DNA of 64,000 nt from Monoraphidium neglectum (taxonomy: Eukaryota; Chlorophyta; Chlorophyceae; Sphaeropleales; Selenastraceae). The notes beneath the pieces were generated by a model. That model made no database searches. It was not told where the DNA came from and saw nothing but the letters and a program-made list of their open reading frames with translations. This document shows positions 33,625 to 44,191 of this stretch, one piece after another. Every line of letters begins with the position of its first letter. Within the stretch, counting starts at the first letter, position 1. Location: contig NW_014013625.1 of assembly GCF_000611645.1 (NCBI RefSeq), forward strand, positions 29,041 through 93,040, given 5' to 3'. The position numbers and the translations under genes were made by a program.

Positions 33625-36130
33625 TCTGTTCTTGTATGCTGTCTGTGTGTTTAGATTTGTGTGTTTGTGTGTTCTTTCTTCATGCAATATTGCATTGTTG
33701 TTTGTATTGTGAATGAAAATTCATCGACTAAGTGTTCGCTTTGAATGCGCCCCCAAGATGTGATAGAAAAACATGAAGCCTAAAGCTCAAATGAAAACTG
33801 TTTGAGTGCCGAGGTAAGGCCGTCTTTGACGGACAAGACGTCATAGACGGTCTAAGGTCACTTAAGTAACGAATCATCTTCGATGATTATCGACAGCGGC
33901 CATGGCTAGGCCGTCCAAGACGGCTGAGCCATCTTTAGATGGCTGAGGACATCATAGATGGCTAGGGCTGAGAAGCTCTCGACATCTTAGATGTCGAGCC
34001 ATTTTCGATGGCTAGCGCATGAAACAGGGCCTTGAGGTGCAAAAGCAGATCAAGCATGTTTTTCACAAACAAATCTATAAAGTATGTCCTTTAAGAACAG
34101 GTTTACACAGTCTAATTTTATTAGATATCAAGCTCGTTAATGACTGAATCACTGCGCGATTACATCATTAACGAGCTTGTCTATTAACATTTAATATCTT
34201 AAGTTTGAGACCTGCTTGTCACTTTTTCATGAACAATTTGATTGAAACATGTCTTTCATAAACAAATTTATAAAGTATGTTCTTCATAAATAAATTCATG
34301 AAATATGTCCTAGATGCGCTAAAAGGGTCATCATAAATGACGAGGGCCACTAAGGGTGGCCCAAGGCCACTAAAGTGTCTCTTGGGCAATTTAGGTAGCG
34401 AGGGCCCCTTAGGGGCCCTCAGGCCAAAGGCCTTCGGGTTCGAGGGCCACCAAAGTGGCCCTAGAAAGCCCCCTTAGGGGCTCTAGGGACCCCTAAGGGG
34501 TCGAGGGCCTAAGGGCCCTCCGGGCCACCTTAGTGGCCCACGAGCCTTTAGGCCCGGGGGTTTACCCGAGCCTAAAGGCCCTAGTGCGCCACTTAAGTGG
34601 CGCAAGGTCCTTAGGACCCTAAGGTCTTTGGACCCTCAGGGTTACGAGGGGCCGCCTTAGGGCCGCCAAAGGCGGCTGCCTCGCGGCCTCCAAAGGCCTT
34701 TGGCCCTAGACCCCTTAAGAGTCCTTAAGGCCCAGGGCCTTCGTGCCCCCCTAGGCCACTAAAGTGGCCTTAGCCGCGACCGCGGCCCTAAGGCCAAAGG
34801 CCTTCGGGTCCGAGGGCCACTTTGGTGGCTCTAGAGAGCCCCCTTAGGGGCTGGGCCTTTAGGCCCTAGAGAACATCGATCAGGGCGCCTTTATAAACCA
34901 ATTTGTAAAGTGTGTTCTTCTAAAGCAAGTTCATGATGTATCATTTCATTAGAAATCAAGTCAATTCATCACTGAATCAGTGCGTAATCATATCATGAAC
35001 GAGCTTATCTGTTAAGATTGAACATTCTTAGTTCGAATCCTGCTTATAACTTTTTTCAGAGAATACATCAAACCCTATCACTCCAGTGGATTGAATTTTT
35101 TCAACTCTTTTGTTTCCAATGAACTCAAAAGGATTGAGTCTTTTCAATTCTTTTGTTTCTACTTAATTCAAAAGCGTTGAAACACAAACAAAGATGAGTT
35201 AAAGTCAGAAAAAGTGTCCAAAGAACATACTTTATGCACTCAAGCCCATAAAGCCACAACTTCATGAATTTGTTTATAAAAGAAGATCCTCTTCTAGAAA
35301 ACGTGAGGACGTTGTAGAGCAAGTTTAATGCGCTTTAAGGCCGCTTTAGCGGCTAGCCACCTAAGGTGGCCCTCGACATTTAAGATGTCGAACTATCGAA
35401 AATAGCTAGGCATCTACGATGGCGCTAGGGTCATTATGGAAGGCCAAAGTCGAGGGCCTAGAGCCCTTGTGACACTAGGGTGTCACACGAGGGCCGGAGG
35501 CCCTACGGGGCCCCCTTAGGGGCCCTCGCCACTGTAGGAAGCCGCCTTTGGCGGCCCTCGTGGCCCAAAGAGACCTTAGGACCTAAAGGTCGAGGGTCTT
35601 TAGACCCTAGGGCCCTCAATCCTCAAAAGAATTGATTAAATTCAAATAAATTACATATAATAAATCTTGAGAATCTTGATGCAAAGTATTTGATTTTACG
35701 TTGAGAATTCAAAATCTCTTTAAAAAATCAAGCGAACTCATCACTTTAGTAATGAATGAGCTTGTGTACTTTTTTGGATCGTTCAAGTCCTGCTCTCCCA
35801 CTTGTGCAATGTTTCTTGACAGGGCTTAAACATTTTTGAAAAATACGTGAGACAGTCACCATAGTGTCTTGAATTCTTGAGATTGCGTCGTGGTGAATTT
35901 TCATTCACCATGATGTCTTTGGGTTCTCAAAACAAAAATAACCCAAGGGCCACTCAGCCATCTAAAGATGGCTAGACCGTCGAAGACGGGCTAGCTATCG
36001 AAGATAGCTCAACGTCGAAGATGTTCCCGCTATCGAAGATAGCTCAACATTGAAGATGTTCGAGCCATCAAAGACGACTAGCTATCAAAGATGGCAAGAC
36101 GTCATAGACGGCCTTGGACATCTTAGATGT
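33625..36130. repeat. Long intergenic region with palindromes and tRNA-arm-like fragments
   Basis: At 33688-33730 a sequence like the 5' end of the local group II introns occurs (TTGCATTGTTGTTTGTATTG). GC palindromes fill 33820-34030, 34320-34870 and 35330-35610. Three AT-rich segments (34080-34230, 34890-35060 and 35720-35810) share CATTAACGAGCTTG-like words and end with T-arm-like sequences such as TTCGAATCCTGC. No protein gene is recognised. Confidence 0.55.
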
Positions 36131-36139
36131 CCGAGCCAA

Positions 36140-36890
36140 CAAAGGTTAGGATTGGGGTTGGGCTAGGGACTAGGGGGCTAGAGGGCTAGACACTAGGGGG
36201 CTAGGGACTAGGGTTGGGGTTGGGTAAAGAAGGGGATAAGAGTTCCGTAGGGTTGGGTTCCGGAGGGGTTGGGTAGATTAGGGGTTCAGGTAAGGAAAGG
36301 AGTTGGGTAGAGAACGGGTTGGGGAAAAGGTTCCGTAGGGTTAAGTTCCGTAGGGGTTGAGTAGATAATGGGTTAAGATACCACTCCGCAGGGGTTAGGT
36401 AAAGAACGGATTTAGGTAGGGGTTTGGGTTCCGTAGGGGTTGTCAAGGTCAAGTAAATCTGAAACCAAAAAGAAAGTTGGGGTGTCAAGTTCAAGTTTAG
36501 GGGTTCGGTTAGATCGAGGTTGGGGTTAGGGGTTGGGGTTGGAATACGTGTTGGGGCTGGGGTTCGGGGTTAGGTTACGGTGGGGTTGAGGATTGGGGTT
36601 AGGTAGATAAGGGGTTGGGGTTCGGGGTTGGGTTATATCGGGGTTAGGGAAAGGTCCAGTAAATCTGAAACCAAAAAGAACGCTGGGGTGTCAAGTTCAA
36701 GTTCAGGGGTTAGGTAGATAAGGGGTTAGGGTTCGGGGTTAGGTTACGTGTTGGGGCTGGGGTTCGGGGTTAGGTTACGTGTTGGGGTTAGGTTAAGGTT
36801 AGGTCAATCTGAAACCAAAAAGAACGCTGGGCTGACAAGGTCAAGGTCAAGGGAGTTGGGTTCCGGTGGGTGGGGGGTATAATAGTTGTG
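36140..36890. repeat. G-rich telomere-like degenerate repeat block
   Basis: About 750 bases of strongly strand-biased sequence are built from GGGGTTAGG, GGGGTTGGGG and GGTTCCGTAGGGGTT variants. A longer unit containing AAGTAAATCTGAAACCAAAA and AGAACGCTGGGG recurs three times (about 36450, 36655, 36800). The complementary strand encodes only proline/leucine-rich nonsense. Many G-tracts could form quadruplexes. Confidence 0.85.
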
Positions 36891-38549
36891 GTATTGCCAG
36901 GTCAAGGCTCAAAGAGTCATAAACTTCACCAAATAGAACAGATGTTTTGATCTTTCAAGAAGAGTAATAAACTGAACTGAATAGACCAGATTGTGTGCTT
37001 TGATCTTTTCAGAATCAGATAGAAACAAATAAAAATTCTCAGATGAACCAAACGAAGCAAGCAACTAATGAACTCTTTTATGAAGCAAGCAAATCATGAA
37101 GCCTTTCGTGAAGAAAGTAAGCAATTCATGAACCCTTTCATGAAAGAAGCAAGCAAAGAACTTGATGCGCGTTAAGTACATCAGATAAGCAAGGACATGG
37201 TTGATATTCTCTAGGGGCCGAGGGCTAAGGCCACTCCACTGTAGGTGGCTAGGCCGTCTTAGACGGCCTCGTGGCGAGGGCCCCCTTAGGGGCCCTAGAA
37301 GGCCTCCGGCCTTCTAGCCCCCTAAAGGGCTCTAGGGCTCCAAGGCCCTCTAGGGCCCCTAAGGGGGCCCTCGCCACGAGGGAGGCCGCGACCTTGGTTC
37401 TAGGGCCTTTAGGGTCTAACGACCCTCTGCCCTCGGGGCCCTAAGGGCCCCTAAGGAACCAAAGGCCCCTTGAGGGCCCTTAGGCCCTAAGGCCACTAAG
37501 GTGGCGAGGGCCGAGGCCCTCGGGCCTAGGGTCACTGGGGGAGGGCCAAGCGGCCTGAGCCCTCAATGACTATGATACTGAAAAGAATCCAAAATACAAG
37601 GATATGCTTGATGCCCCAAAGAGCATCATGGTGAACATGAAAAATCAAAAATATAAGGATATACTTGATGTCTTAAAGAGCATCCAGGTGAATATCAAAG
37701 AAAAAGAATACAAGTTGAACATGAAAAATAAAGAATACAAGATAAATACAAAATAAACATAAAAGATAAAGAGTACAAGATATACAAGATAAACATGAAA
37801 GATCAAAACTAAAAAATATAAAGTGAACATAAAAGTGAACATAAAACATAAAAAACATAAAACATACAGAATACAAGAATATGGTTGATGCCTCAAAGGA
37901 CATCAAGATAAGATAAAAAGAAAAATATAAAGTAAACATAAAATGTAAAAAATACAGGGTGAACATTAAAGATAAAAACTATAAAATGAACATAAAAAAA
38001 TAAAAAATATAAGCATATGGTCGATATTCTCTAGGGCCATCTGAGATGGCCCTCGTCAAATGACCTAGTGAACATCTGGAAACTAAAGAACATCTGGATA
38101 AACATGAAAGATAAAAAGAAAAATATTTCGTGAACATAGAAAAATAAAAAATATAGAGTAAACATGAAAAATGAAAAATACAGGGTGAACATGAAAGATA
38201 AAAAGTATAAAGTGAACATAAAAAATAAAGAATATAAGGATATAGCTGATGTTCTCTAGGGCCCTCAGGGGGCTTTGGGCTACTAAGGTAGCCCGAAGGC
38301 CTTTGGCCTTAGGGCCGCCAAAGGCGGCTCCCTAGAAAGCGACTAAAGTGGCCTTAGCCGCGACCACGGCCTTAGCGAACTTCTGGGTAAACATGAAAAA
38401 TAAAGAATACAAAGTGAACATCAAAAATAAAAAAGTTTAAGGTCAACATCAGAAATAAAGAATACAAGAATATGCTTGATGCCCTAAAGGGCAGCAAGAT
38501 GAACATTAAGTATCCAAATCAAGATCAAAACTATTGATGACCAAAGAAA
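36891..38549. repeat. A-rich minisatellite region with inserted palindromes
   Basis: From 37570 to 38530 the plus strand repeats imperfect units of about 20-60 nt built from GTGAACATGAAAGATAAA and AATACAAGGATATGCTTGATG words. They are interrupted by GC palindrome clusters at 38030-38060 and 38255-38375. A GC palindrome block also lies at 37210-37560. I see no gene. Confidence 0.8.
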
Positions 38550-38622
38550 GAGCGTATAGCTCAATTGGTAGAGCTGCGCCCTTACAAGGCGAAGGTTGCA
38601 GGTTCAAGTCCTGCTATGCTCA
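38550..38622 (+). tRNA. trnV(uac): tRNA-Val(UAC)
   Basis: Acceptor GAGCGTA/TATGCTC, D arm GCTC-AATTGGTA-GAGC, anticodon loop CTTACAA (anticodon TAC), and T arm GCAGG-TTCAAGT-CCTGC. Confidence 0.93.
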
Positions 38623-38867
38623 TAGTCTCCGTGTGATGTTATTTATGTTTTGAGTTGGTGTCTTTTCATCAGCCTGTGCGAGGTCAACTTTGATGTCCGA
38701 CATTACTGCTTTCAGAAGGTTTGTCTTTGTTTCTTTTAGAAACAAAGTATAGCTTTATTCTTTTAGAATAAAGAATTCCTTGGTCTCTTTTCGTTATGAA
38801 CTCTATGATTAGAAGAATCTGGTCTATGATTTGGGTGCTCTAATCACGTGATCACGTGATGACGTTT

Positions 38868-38939
38868 AGGCTTATGGTGCAATGGTTAGCACTTTGGTTT
38901 CCAAAACCAACAATGAGGGTTCAAGTCCTTCTAAGCCTG
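38868..38939 (+). tRNA. trnW(cca): tRNA-Trp(CCA)
   Basis: Acceptor AGGCTTA/TAAGCCT with G discriminator, anticodon stem TTGGT/ACCAA with loop TTCCAAA (anticodon CCA), and T arm GAGGG-TTCAAGT-CCTTC. CCA reads only UGG, in keeping with TGA not being tryptophan here. Confidence 0.92.
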
Positions 38940-39212
38940 ACCATTGAAAGCACACACAAAGCCAAGAAAAGGCCTGTGTGCCGTAGTGTTATTGTTTATG
39001 TTGTGAATTAAAAGAGAATGCTTAACACCCTTGGCTTGATGAACAAGTTCATTAAGCATTTCCCAGATGTTCTCTAGGTCATTTTGAATGACTAAGGCCA
39101 TTAAAGATGGCCTTCGGGCCGCTTCGGCGGCCCTCGCGAACATCGACCAGGGTCTTGAATAAGTTTTTCTTTGTCGAGTGTGCACTGGATAAAAAAACAA
39201 AAAACTCGAACA

Positions 39213-41119
39213 ATGACTTTGACATTTAGGGTTTGGTTGCAATCTTTTGCAGACACACCAACTCCATGGCAGATGGGTTTTCAAGACCCAGCGACTGCAA
39301 GCATGGAGGGTATTATTGATCTGCATCACGACATCTGCTTTTTCCTGCGTGCGCTGTAATGCTCTTGTTTATGTTGTGAATGAGAATTCACCTACACAAT
39401 CTTCGCGTTTTGTAGTTAAGCATTTCCTTTTATACGCTTTGGCGCATAAAGAATTCCCAGATGTTCTCTAGGGCCATCTTAGATGGCCCTAGAGAACATT
39501 GGCCACATCCTGAATGCCATTGAAAACGATGGAGTTCAAAGCGGGATTTAAAGCCGTGTGAGTGGCTAGAGCCGCTTGCTTAGGCGGCTCTAGGGTCTTT
39601 GGCCCTCGCGCTGCGACGAGGGCCCCCTAAAGGGGCCCTAAGGCCCTTGATTAGCCACGAGAAGTACTGGCAAGCTAGGGTTGGTACGGCTAAGCTAATG
39701 AACCTGATATATGTTGTTCGTGAAAATAGTCCCAGTCAGATCTTTAAATAAAAATGATTTGTCACATGGTTTCCTTACTGCCGGAAAAGGAAGTCTAGCG
39801 AAGATAGTGAACTATGGATCATCAGGGGTGAGCTTAGGGCCTAAAGGCCCTAAGGCCAAAGGCCTTCTAGGGCCGGAGGCCCTAGAGGGCCTTGGTGACC
39901 GGGGGTCCCCCCCCGGCCATCAACAATGGCCTTTGAGCCACTTAGCCAGATCACGACAACGTACAGGGGCCTAACCCAATTAATTCGTATAAACAATAGA
40001 ATTGCAGGATTGCCTAAAGGTCCATCTTTGATGGACGAGGGCCGCCAAAGCGGCCCTTCGCGCCACTAAGGTGGCGCGTGTGACACTTTAGTGTCACAAG
40101 GGCCATCTTTGATGGCTAAAGCCACTAAGGTGGCCGAGGGCCTTTAGGCCCTAAGGCCGCTAAGGCCCTCGAACCGAAAGGTTCTAGGGGAACGGAGTTC
40201 TCATAGTAAGGATAATGTTAGGTAACACTAACTGTGCAAAACCAAGGGCTTCACTCAACCAATCATCAAACTAAACAAAAAGTCTCCTTTCACGAACAAG
40301 TTCATGAAGCAGTGGTTTTATGCGCTTGGAGGGCCTTTAGGCCCTCGCATAAAGAATATCCTCAGGGTTTGCACTCCTCAAGGAGAGCAGGTTGTTAGTC
40401 TTAAGGTGAACTCAGGGCCGGGGGACCTTTAGGTCCCCGCGCCACCTCTGGTGGGGTGGCCCTCAATCTTTAAGCCGGGGCAAGAATTCTGTTATGAGTC
40501 GAAAAGGCAGTAATGTAAATAAATTTTTGCATTGCCACTTTTCAAGGCATTACATAATCTTTAAGCGGTGACTATTAGATGAAAACCTTAAGAAATATAA
40601 GGTAGTCAAATTACACTTTATTATTCAACAGCGGGCGAGCCGTATGAGCTGAAAGGTTCAAGTACGGTTCTGAGGGCAGTTTAAGTACCTTTGATGCTCT
40701 CTAGGGGCCTTAGGGCCTGAGGCCACTAAGGTGACCCTAGCGAGCATCAAGCATATCCTAAGGAGATTTTCTCGAAGAGAGAGTTTTTATGGACCCTGTT
40801 CTGACCCCTACTAGTAATCTTGGTTTTAGTTTTGTGGGTAGGCGGCCGTATTGTGACGAGCTTTCATCGTACACAACGACCAGAGACAGAACGATTCACG
40901 CACCACACCAATCTGGAACTGGTGTGGTCCATTTTACCAAGTTTAATTGTAACCCTGATTGCATTGCCCTCTTTAACCTTGATCTACACCTTTGATGACT
41001 TGGTGGCAAAACCAGCACTCACAGTCAAAGTGGTCGGGCGTCAGTGGTTCTGGTCTTATCAAATGAAAGAGCACATCCAACAGTCCCTAGTCAACCCAGA
41101 CTTGTTGTTGGACCTTTCA
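39213..41119 (+). CDS. cox2a: Cytochrome c oxidase subunit 2, N-terminal half only (cox2a), two exons
   Basis: Exons are 39213-39348 and 40812-41119; they join in frame as [13 protein letters not shown] and give 147 residues. The product has the N-terminal [19 protein letters not shown] segment, both membrane helices, and the start of the intermembrane-space domain with [11 protein letters not shown]. After that it diverges ([18 protein letters not shown]) and stops at TCA (41117-41119). The whole CuA domain with its Cys/His ligands is missing. In chlorophycean algae such as Scenedesmus and Chlamydomonas, cox2 is split and the second half (COX2B) is nuclear; this gene fits the mitochondrial cox2a of that arrangement. 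Confidence 0.92.
39349..40811 (+). mobile_element. Group II intron cox2a-i1, ORF-less, repeat-expanded
   Basis: Starts GTGCGCTGTAATGCTC and ends TTCTGACCCCTAC. Domain V is at 40635-40680. It shares GATGGAGTTCAAAG (39530) and GGGGCCTAACCCAAT (39965) blocks with the other introns and contains several palindrome insertions. Confidence 0.9.
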
Positions 41120-42328
41120 ATCTCGAGGGTCATTAAAGACGGCCCTCAGCATCACTTTTAAGCTTTATGTGCTAAAGCGCATAAAAGATATTCTTAACGC
41201 GCGAGGGCCATCAAAGATGGCCCTTGCGCCACTTTGGTGGCGCACGGGGGGGCCCGGGGGTTCCCCCCCGCGCGCCACCAAAGTGGCGCAAGGGCCGAGG
41301 GCCGCCAAAGCGGCCCTCCGGGGCCCTAAAAACGCATCAAGCTGTGGTTTCATGTGCTTAAGCACATAAAGGATGTTCAATGTCAATTTCATCAGAATGC
41401 TTTACATCAAAAGAAACTTACCTTTAACGAATGCATAGTTTTTTAGAAAGAACTAAAAGCTCTAACCGCTACCAAAAGGGTTGTGTGTTATTCTTAGACG
41501 AACACTTTAACTATAATATAACTGGACGCTTTGAAACCAATCAGACAAGTTCAAGTCCTGCTTATAACAAAAAGTCGATTTAAAAGAAAATCGCTCTTTT
41601 TCTTTTATGCGCTTTAGCGTATGAAGGACATGGTCGATGTTCTAAAGAACATCTGGAATATGCTTCATGTGTCTTTAGTGCATGAAGGTTAGTGTTATTC
41701 TGAAACGAAAGCTCTGGTTATGATTATGACTGAACGTCTTCAAACAAATCCAGCAAGTTCAAGTTTGACTTATAAAATGTATAAATCTGATGACTTCATA
41801 ACAACGTAATGCACAGATGAGCGGGGGCTAAAGATCATGAACATTATCAAAGACTCTAGAGTTGAAAAAAAAATAAAAGAGTTTTTGGATGATTTAAGTA
41901 AGGATTTGGCGTGTGATCAAGTTAACATTGTTTAAAACAATCAGAGATTAGCAGATATTGTTGGATTCACAAAAAACAAAAGTTTTTGTCAGGCTTTTGC
42001 TAAACTTGTTGTTAGCTTTTTGCGCTTATTGATGAGTTTTTTGAATGAAGTTTGTCTTTCGAGTATGTAAAGACCTCACAAATTGCACCAGACACTTTTT
42101 AGTGAGAGTATTGGCTACAGGGCCTCGTTGGTTCTAGGGCCACCCACCGTAGGTGGCTAGGCCGTCTAAGACGGCCTCGTGGCCCTCTAAGGCCAGAGGC
42201 CTTCGCCTTTAGGCCCCACTAGGAACCAAAGGGGCCTTAGGGCCTAAAGGCCCTCTAGGGCCACCTAAGTGGCCCTAGCCCTTGCCCGTCCAAGAAGGCC
42301 TAGCCATGGTCAATGACTATTGCCGTGC
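41120..42328. repeat. Spacer cox2a-trnG with palindromes, tRNA-like fragments and an ORF remnant
   Basis: GC palindromes lie at 41205-41330 and 42120-42300. Two AT-rich segments end in T-arm-like sequences (CAAGTTCAAGTCCTGC at 41545 and AGTTCAAGTTTGAC at 41758). At 41837-42069 a plus-strand frame reads MNIIKDSRVEKKIKEFLDDL and continues past one TAA; I take it as a remnant or chance frame. Confidence 0.5.
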
Positions 42329-42402
42329 GGATGTAGCTCAATTGGTTAGAGCGCTGGTTTTCCAAACCGGAGGTTAAGGATTCGAGTTCCTTTATCCGCT
42401 CG
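42329..42402 (+). tRNA. trnG(ucc): tRNA-Gly(UCC)
   Basis: The acceptor is GCGGATG/TATCCGC (one G-U) counted from 42329 within a base or so. The anticodon stem is CTGGT/ACCGG with loop TTTCCAA (anticodon TCC), and the T loop is TTCGAGT. It abuts the 5' end of rnl_a, so processing of this tRNA may define the rRNA end. Confidence 0.92.
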
Positions 42403-42404
42403 TA

Positions 42405-42997
42405 AAATCAATGCACGAGGCGGATGCCTTGGTACCTGTGAATAGGACGTTAGACCACGAAAAGCCATTGCCGAGTTTTGCAATGGATCTCCTAAGGGAA
42501 ACCCACAAGGCTAATAAACTGCCAATGGAAACCACCGAGAGCAGCTTGAACAAAATCAACCGAGAAGCCGAGAGTAGCGGTGAGCGAAATCGGCCAAAGA
42601 AGGCCTTCGTTATCAAAGATCAAGTGGTCTTTAAAATAAACTATCCCCGAAACTTTTAGACAGAGGACAATTCAGTTTTCTCTTAGAAAACCATGTGGTC
42701 TTCTGCCTGGTTGGAATACAGTTGCCAAAGAAGGTGAAAGCCCTGTAGGGCGATGATAGCAAAAAAGAAAGATGCACTCGAAAAACTGTTCTGTGAACAG
42801 AGACTCTTTACAAATAAAAACAATTGGCACAAAAAAAAATAATACAACGAAGCAGAAACCACTGAGTTGGTACCGCTTTGGTTTGTTTGAGTTATGAAGC
42901 CAGCTTTGGCAACCTCAAGGCCACAATTCTGTCAGAGTCGAATTGAAAATGGGGGACTCCACCCTCCAATCTTATCAAAGCAGGTAACCGATAGTGT

Positions 42998-43028
<31 letters not shown>

Positions 43029-43180
43029 AACCTCCTGGTTGTAGTGAAACAGAACTGAAACCTCGTGCAATCATACACTTGGACGCTTTCTGAAGTGCCA
43101 AGGTGCCTTTTGCAACATGATCATGCGAGTTTTTTGGAACAGCTGCTTAACTCTGTAGAGGTAGGCCTGTCAATCGAATT
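42405..43180 (+). rRNA. rnl_a: Large-subunit rRNA fragment a (5' domain)
   Basis: The piece begins with GAGGCGGATGCCTTGG, the conserved LSU 5' region (E. coli GGUGGAUGCCCUGGC). It includes CAATGGATCTCCTAAGGG, TACCGTGAGGGAAAGGTGAAAAGAAC and GGTGCCTTTTGCAACATGATCATGCGAG, which match E. coli positions of roughly 1-540. Similarity fades near 43180. The next LSU piece is 14.5 kb downstream, with atp6, rns_a, nad3 and cox3 between, so the gene is fragmented. The exact 3' end is not visible. Confidence 0.88.
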
Positions 43181-43905
43181 CAATATCTAGATAACACTGA
43201 TAACAAACACAGATTTCACATACTAAAAAGAAATCAAAAAGTTGTATAATTATTAGAGTGCACAAAGCACTCCTTCAGGCGCCCTAGCGCTTGAAACGTT
43301 TTTTTCACGTGCTCTTGCGCTTGAAGTATATTTTTCGCGTGCTTACCGTCGTCTTTGACGGACTAGCCATCAGAGATGACGAGGGCCTTAGGGTCTATAG
43401 GGCCGAAGGCCCTTGTGACACTAAGGTGTCACACGGGGGGTCCCCCCCGGGCCCCCTAAGGGGGCCCTCGCCACCTAAGTGGCCCGGAGGGCCCTTAGGC
43501 CCGTGGGCCACCCCAGTGGCCCAAGACCCTCGACCTTTAGGTCCTAAGGCCCTAGAAGGCCACCTCTGGTGGGGTGGCCTTAGAGGCCGCTGGGGTCGCC
43601 AAAGGCGGCTTCCTCTAGAGCCCCTAAGGGGGCTCGAAGGCCACCTTAGTGGCCTTAGCCGCCAAAGGCGGCTCCCTAAGGCGGCCTCTCATTACCTGAG
43701 GGCCAAAGGCGAGAGCCCCTTTAGGGGCTCTAAAGGGCCCCTAGGGGGCCCTAGCGCATCAATCATGCGCAATGAGCGCTTCTTCTGACCTCTACTTTTT
43801 AGAAACCAAAGATCAGGAAATACTTGTGTTTTCTTCGAAAACACAAGCAAACGCTGATGCCCTTTAAGGGCATCAGCAAAAAAGACGCTCTTTTGTTCGA
43901 AAAGA
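43181..43905. repeat. Palindromic spacer with orphan intron 3' end
   Basis: GC palindromes fill 43345-43760. At 43777-43795 the sequence CGCTTCTTCTGACCTCTAC matches the 3' terminus of the local group II introns, but no domain V precedes it. A CTTGTGTTTTCTTCGAAAACACAAG hairpin follows at about 43823. Confidence 0.6.
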
Positions 43906-43979
43906 GGGCTTGTAGCTCAATTGGTTAGAGCGTAGGATCGATAATCCTAAGGTTGTAGGTTCAAGCCCTGCCGTGCCCA
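43906..43979 (+). tRNA. trnI(gau): tRNA-Ile(GAU)
   Basis: Anticodon stem TAGGA/TCCTA with loop TCGATAA (anticodon GAT), D arm GCTC-AATTGGTTA-GAGC, and T arm GTAGG-TTCAAGC-CCTGC. The acceptor GGGCTTG/CGTGCCC has a T-T mismatch and a T-G pair. Confidence 0.88.
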
Positions 43980-44191
43980 AAAGAGTTTTGCTTTTTCGAA
44001 TAAAAGGCGCTAGTCTTCGTCTTAGAGCCCCTAAGGGGGCTCTCGCGAGGGCCGCCAAAGGCGGCTTCCTAGAGGGCCCCTAAGGGGGCCCTAAAGGGCT
44101 CAAAAAAGCTCTTTTGGTTTTTTAGGTCTTAAGGCCCGGGGGGGTTACCCCCCGACAGACGCCAACCCTTAGTCTAGCCAGAGAGGATTTT

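Noticed and set aside
36201..36494. Proline-rich minus-strand ORF
   Set aside because: It is the complement of the G-rich repeat block, with low complexity and no homology.
36140..36890. Block taken as a true telomere
   Set aside because: It is internal in this window, the repeats are irregular, and no terminal structure is visible.
41837..42069. MNIIKDSRVEKKIKEF reading frame
   Set aside because: It is interrupted by TAA, contains TCG and matches no family; kept only as a note.
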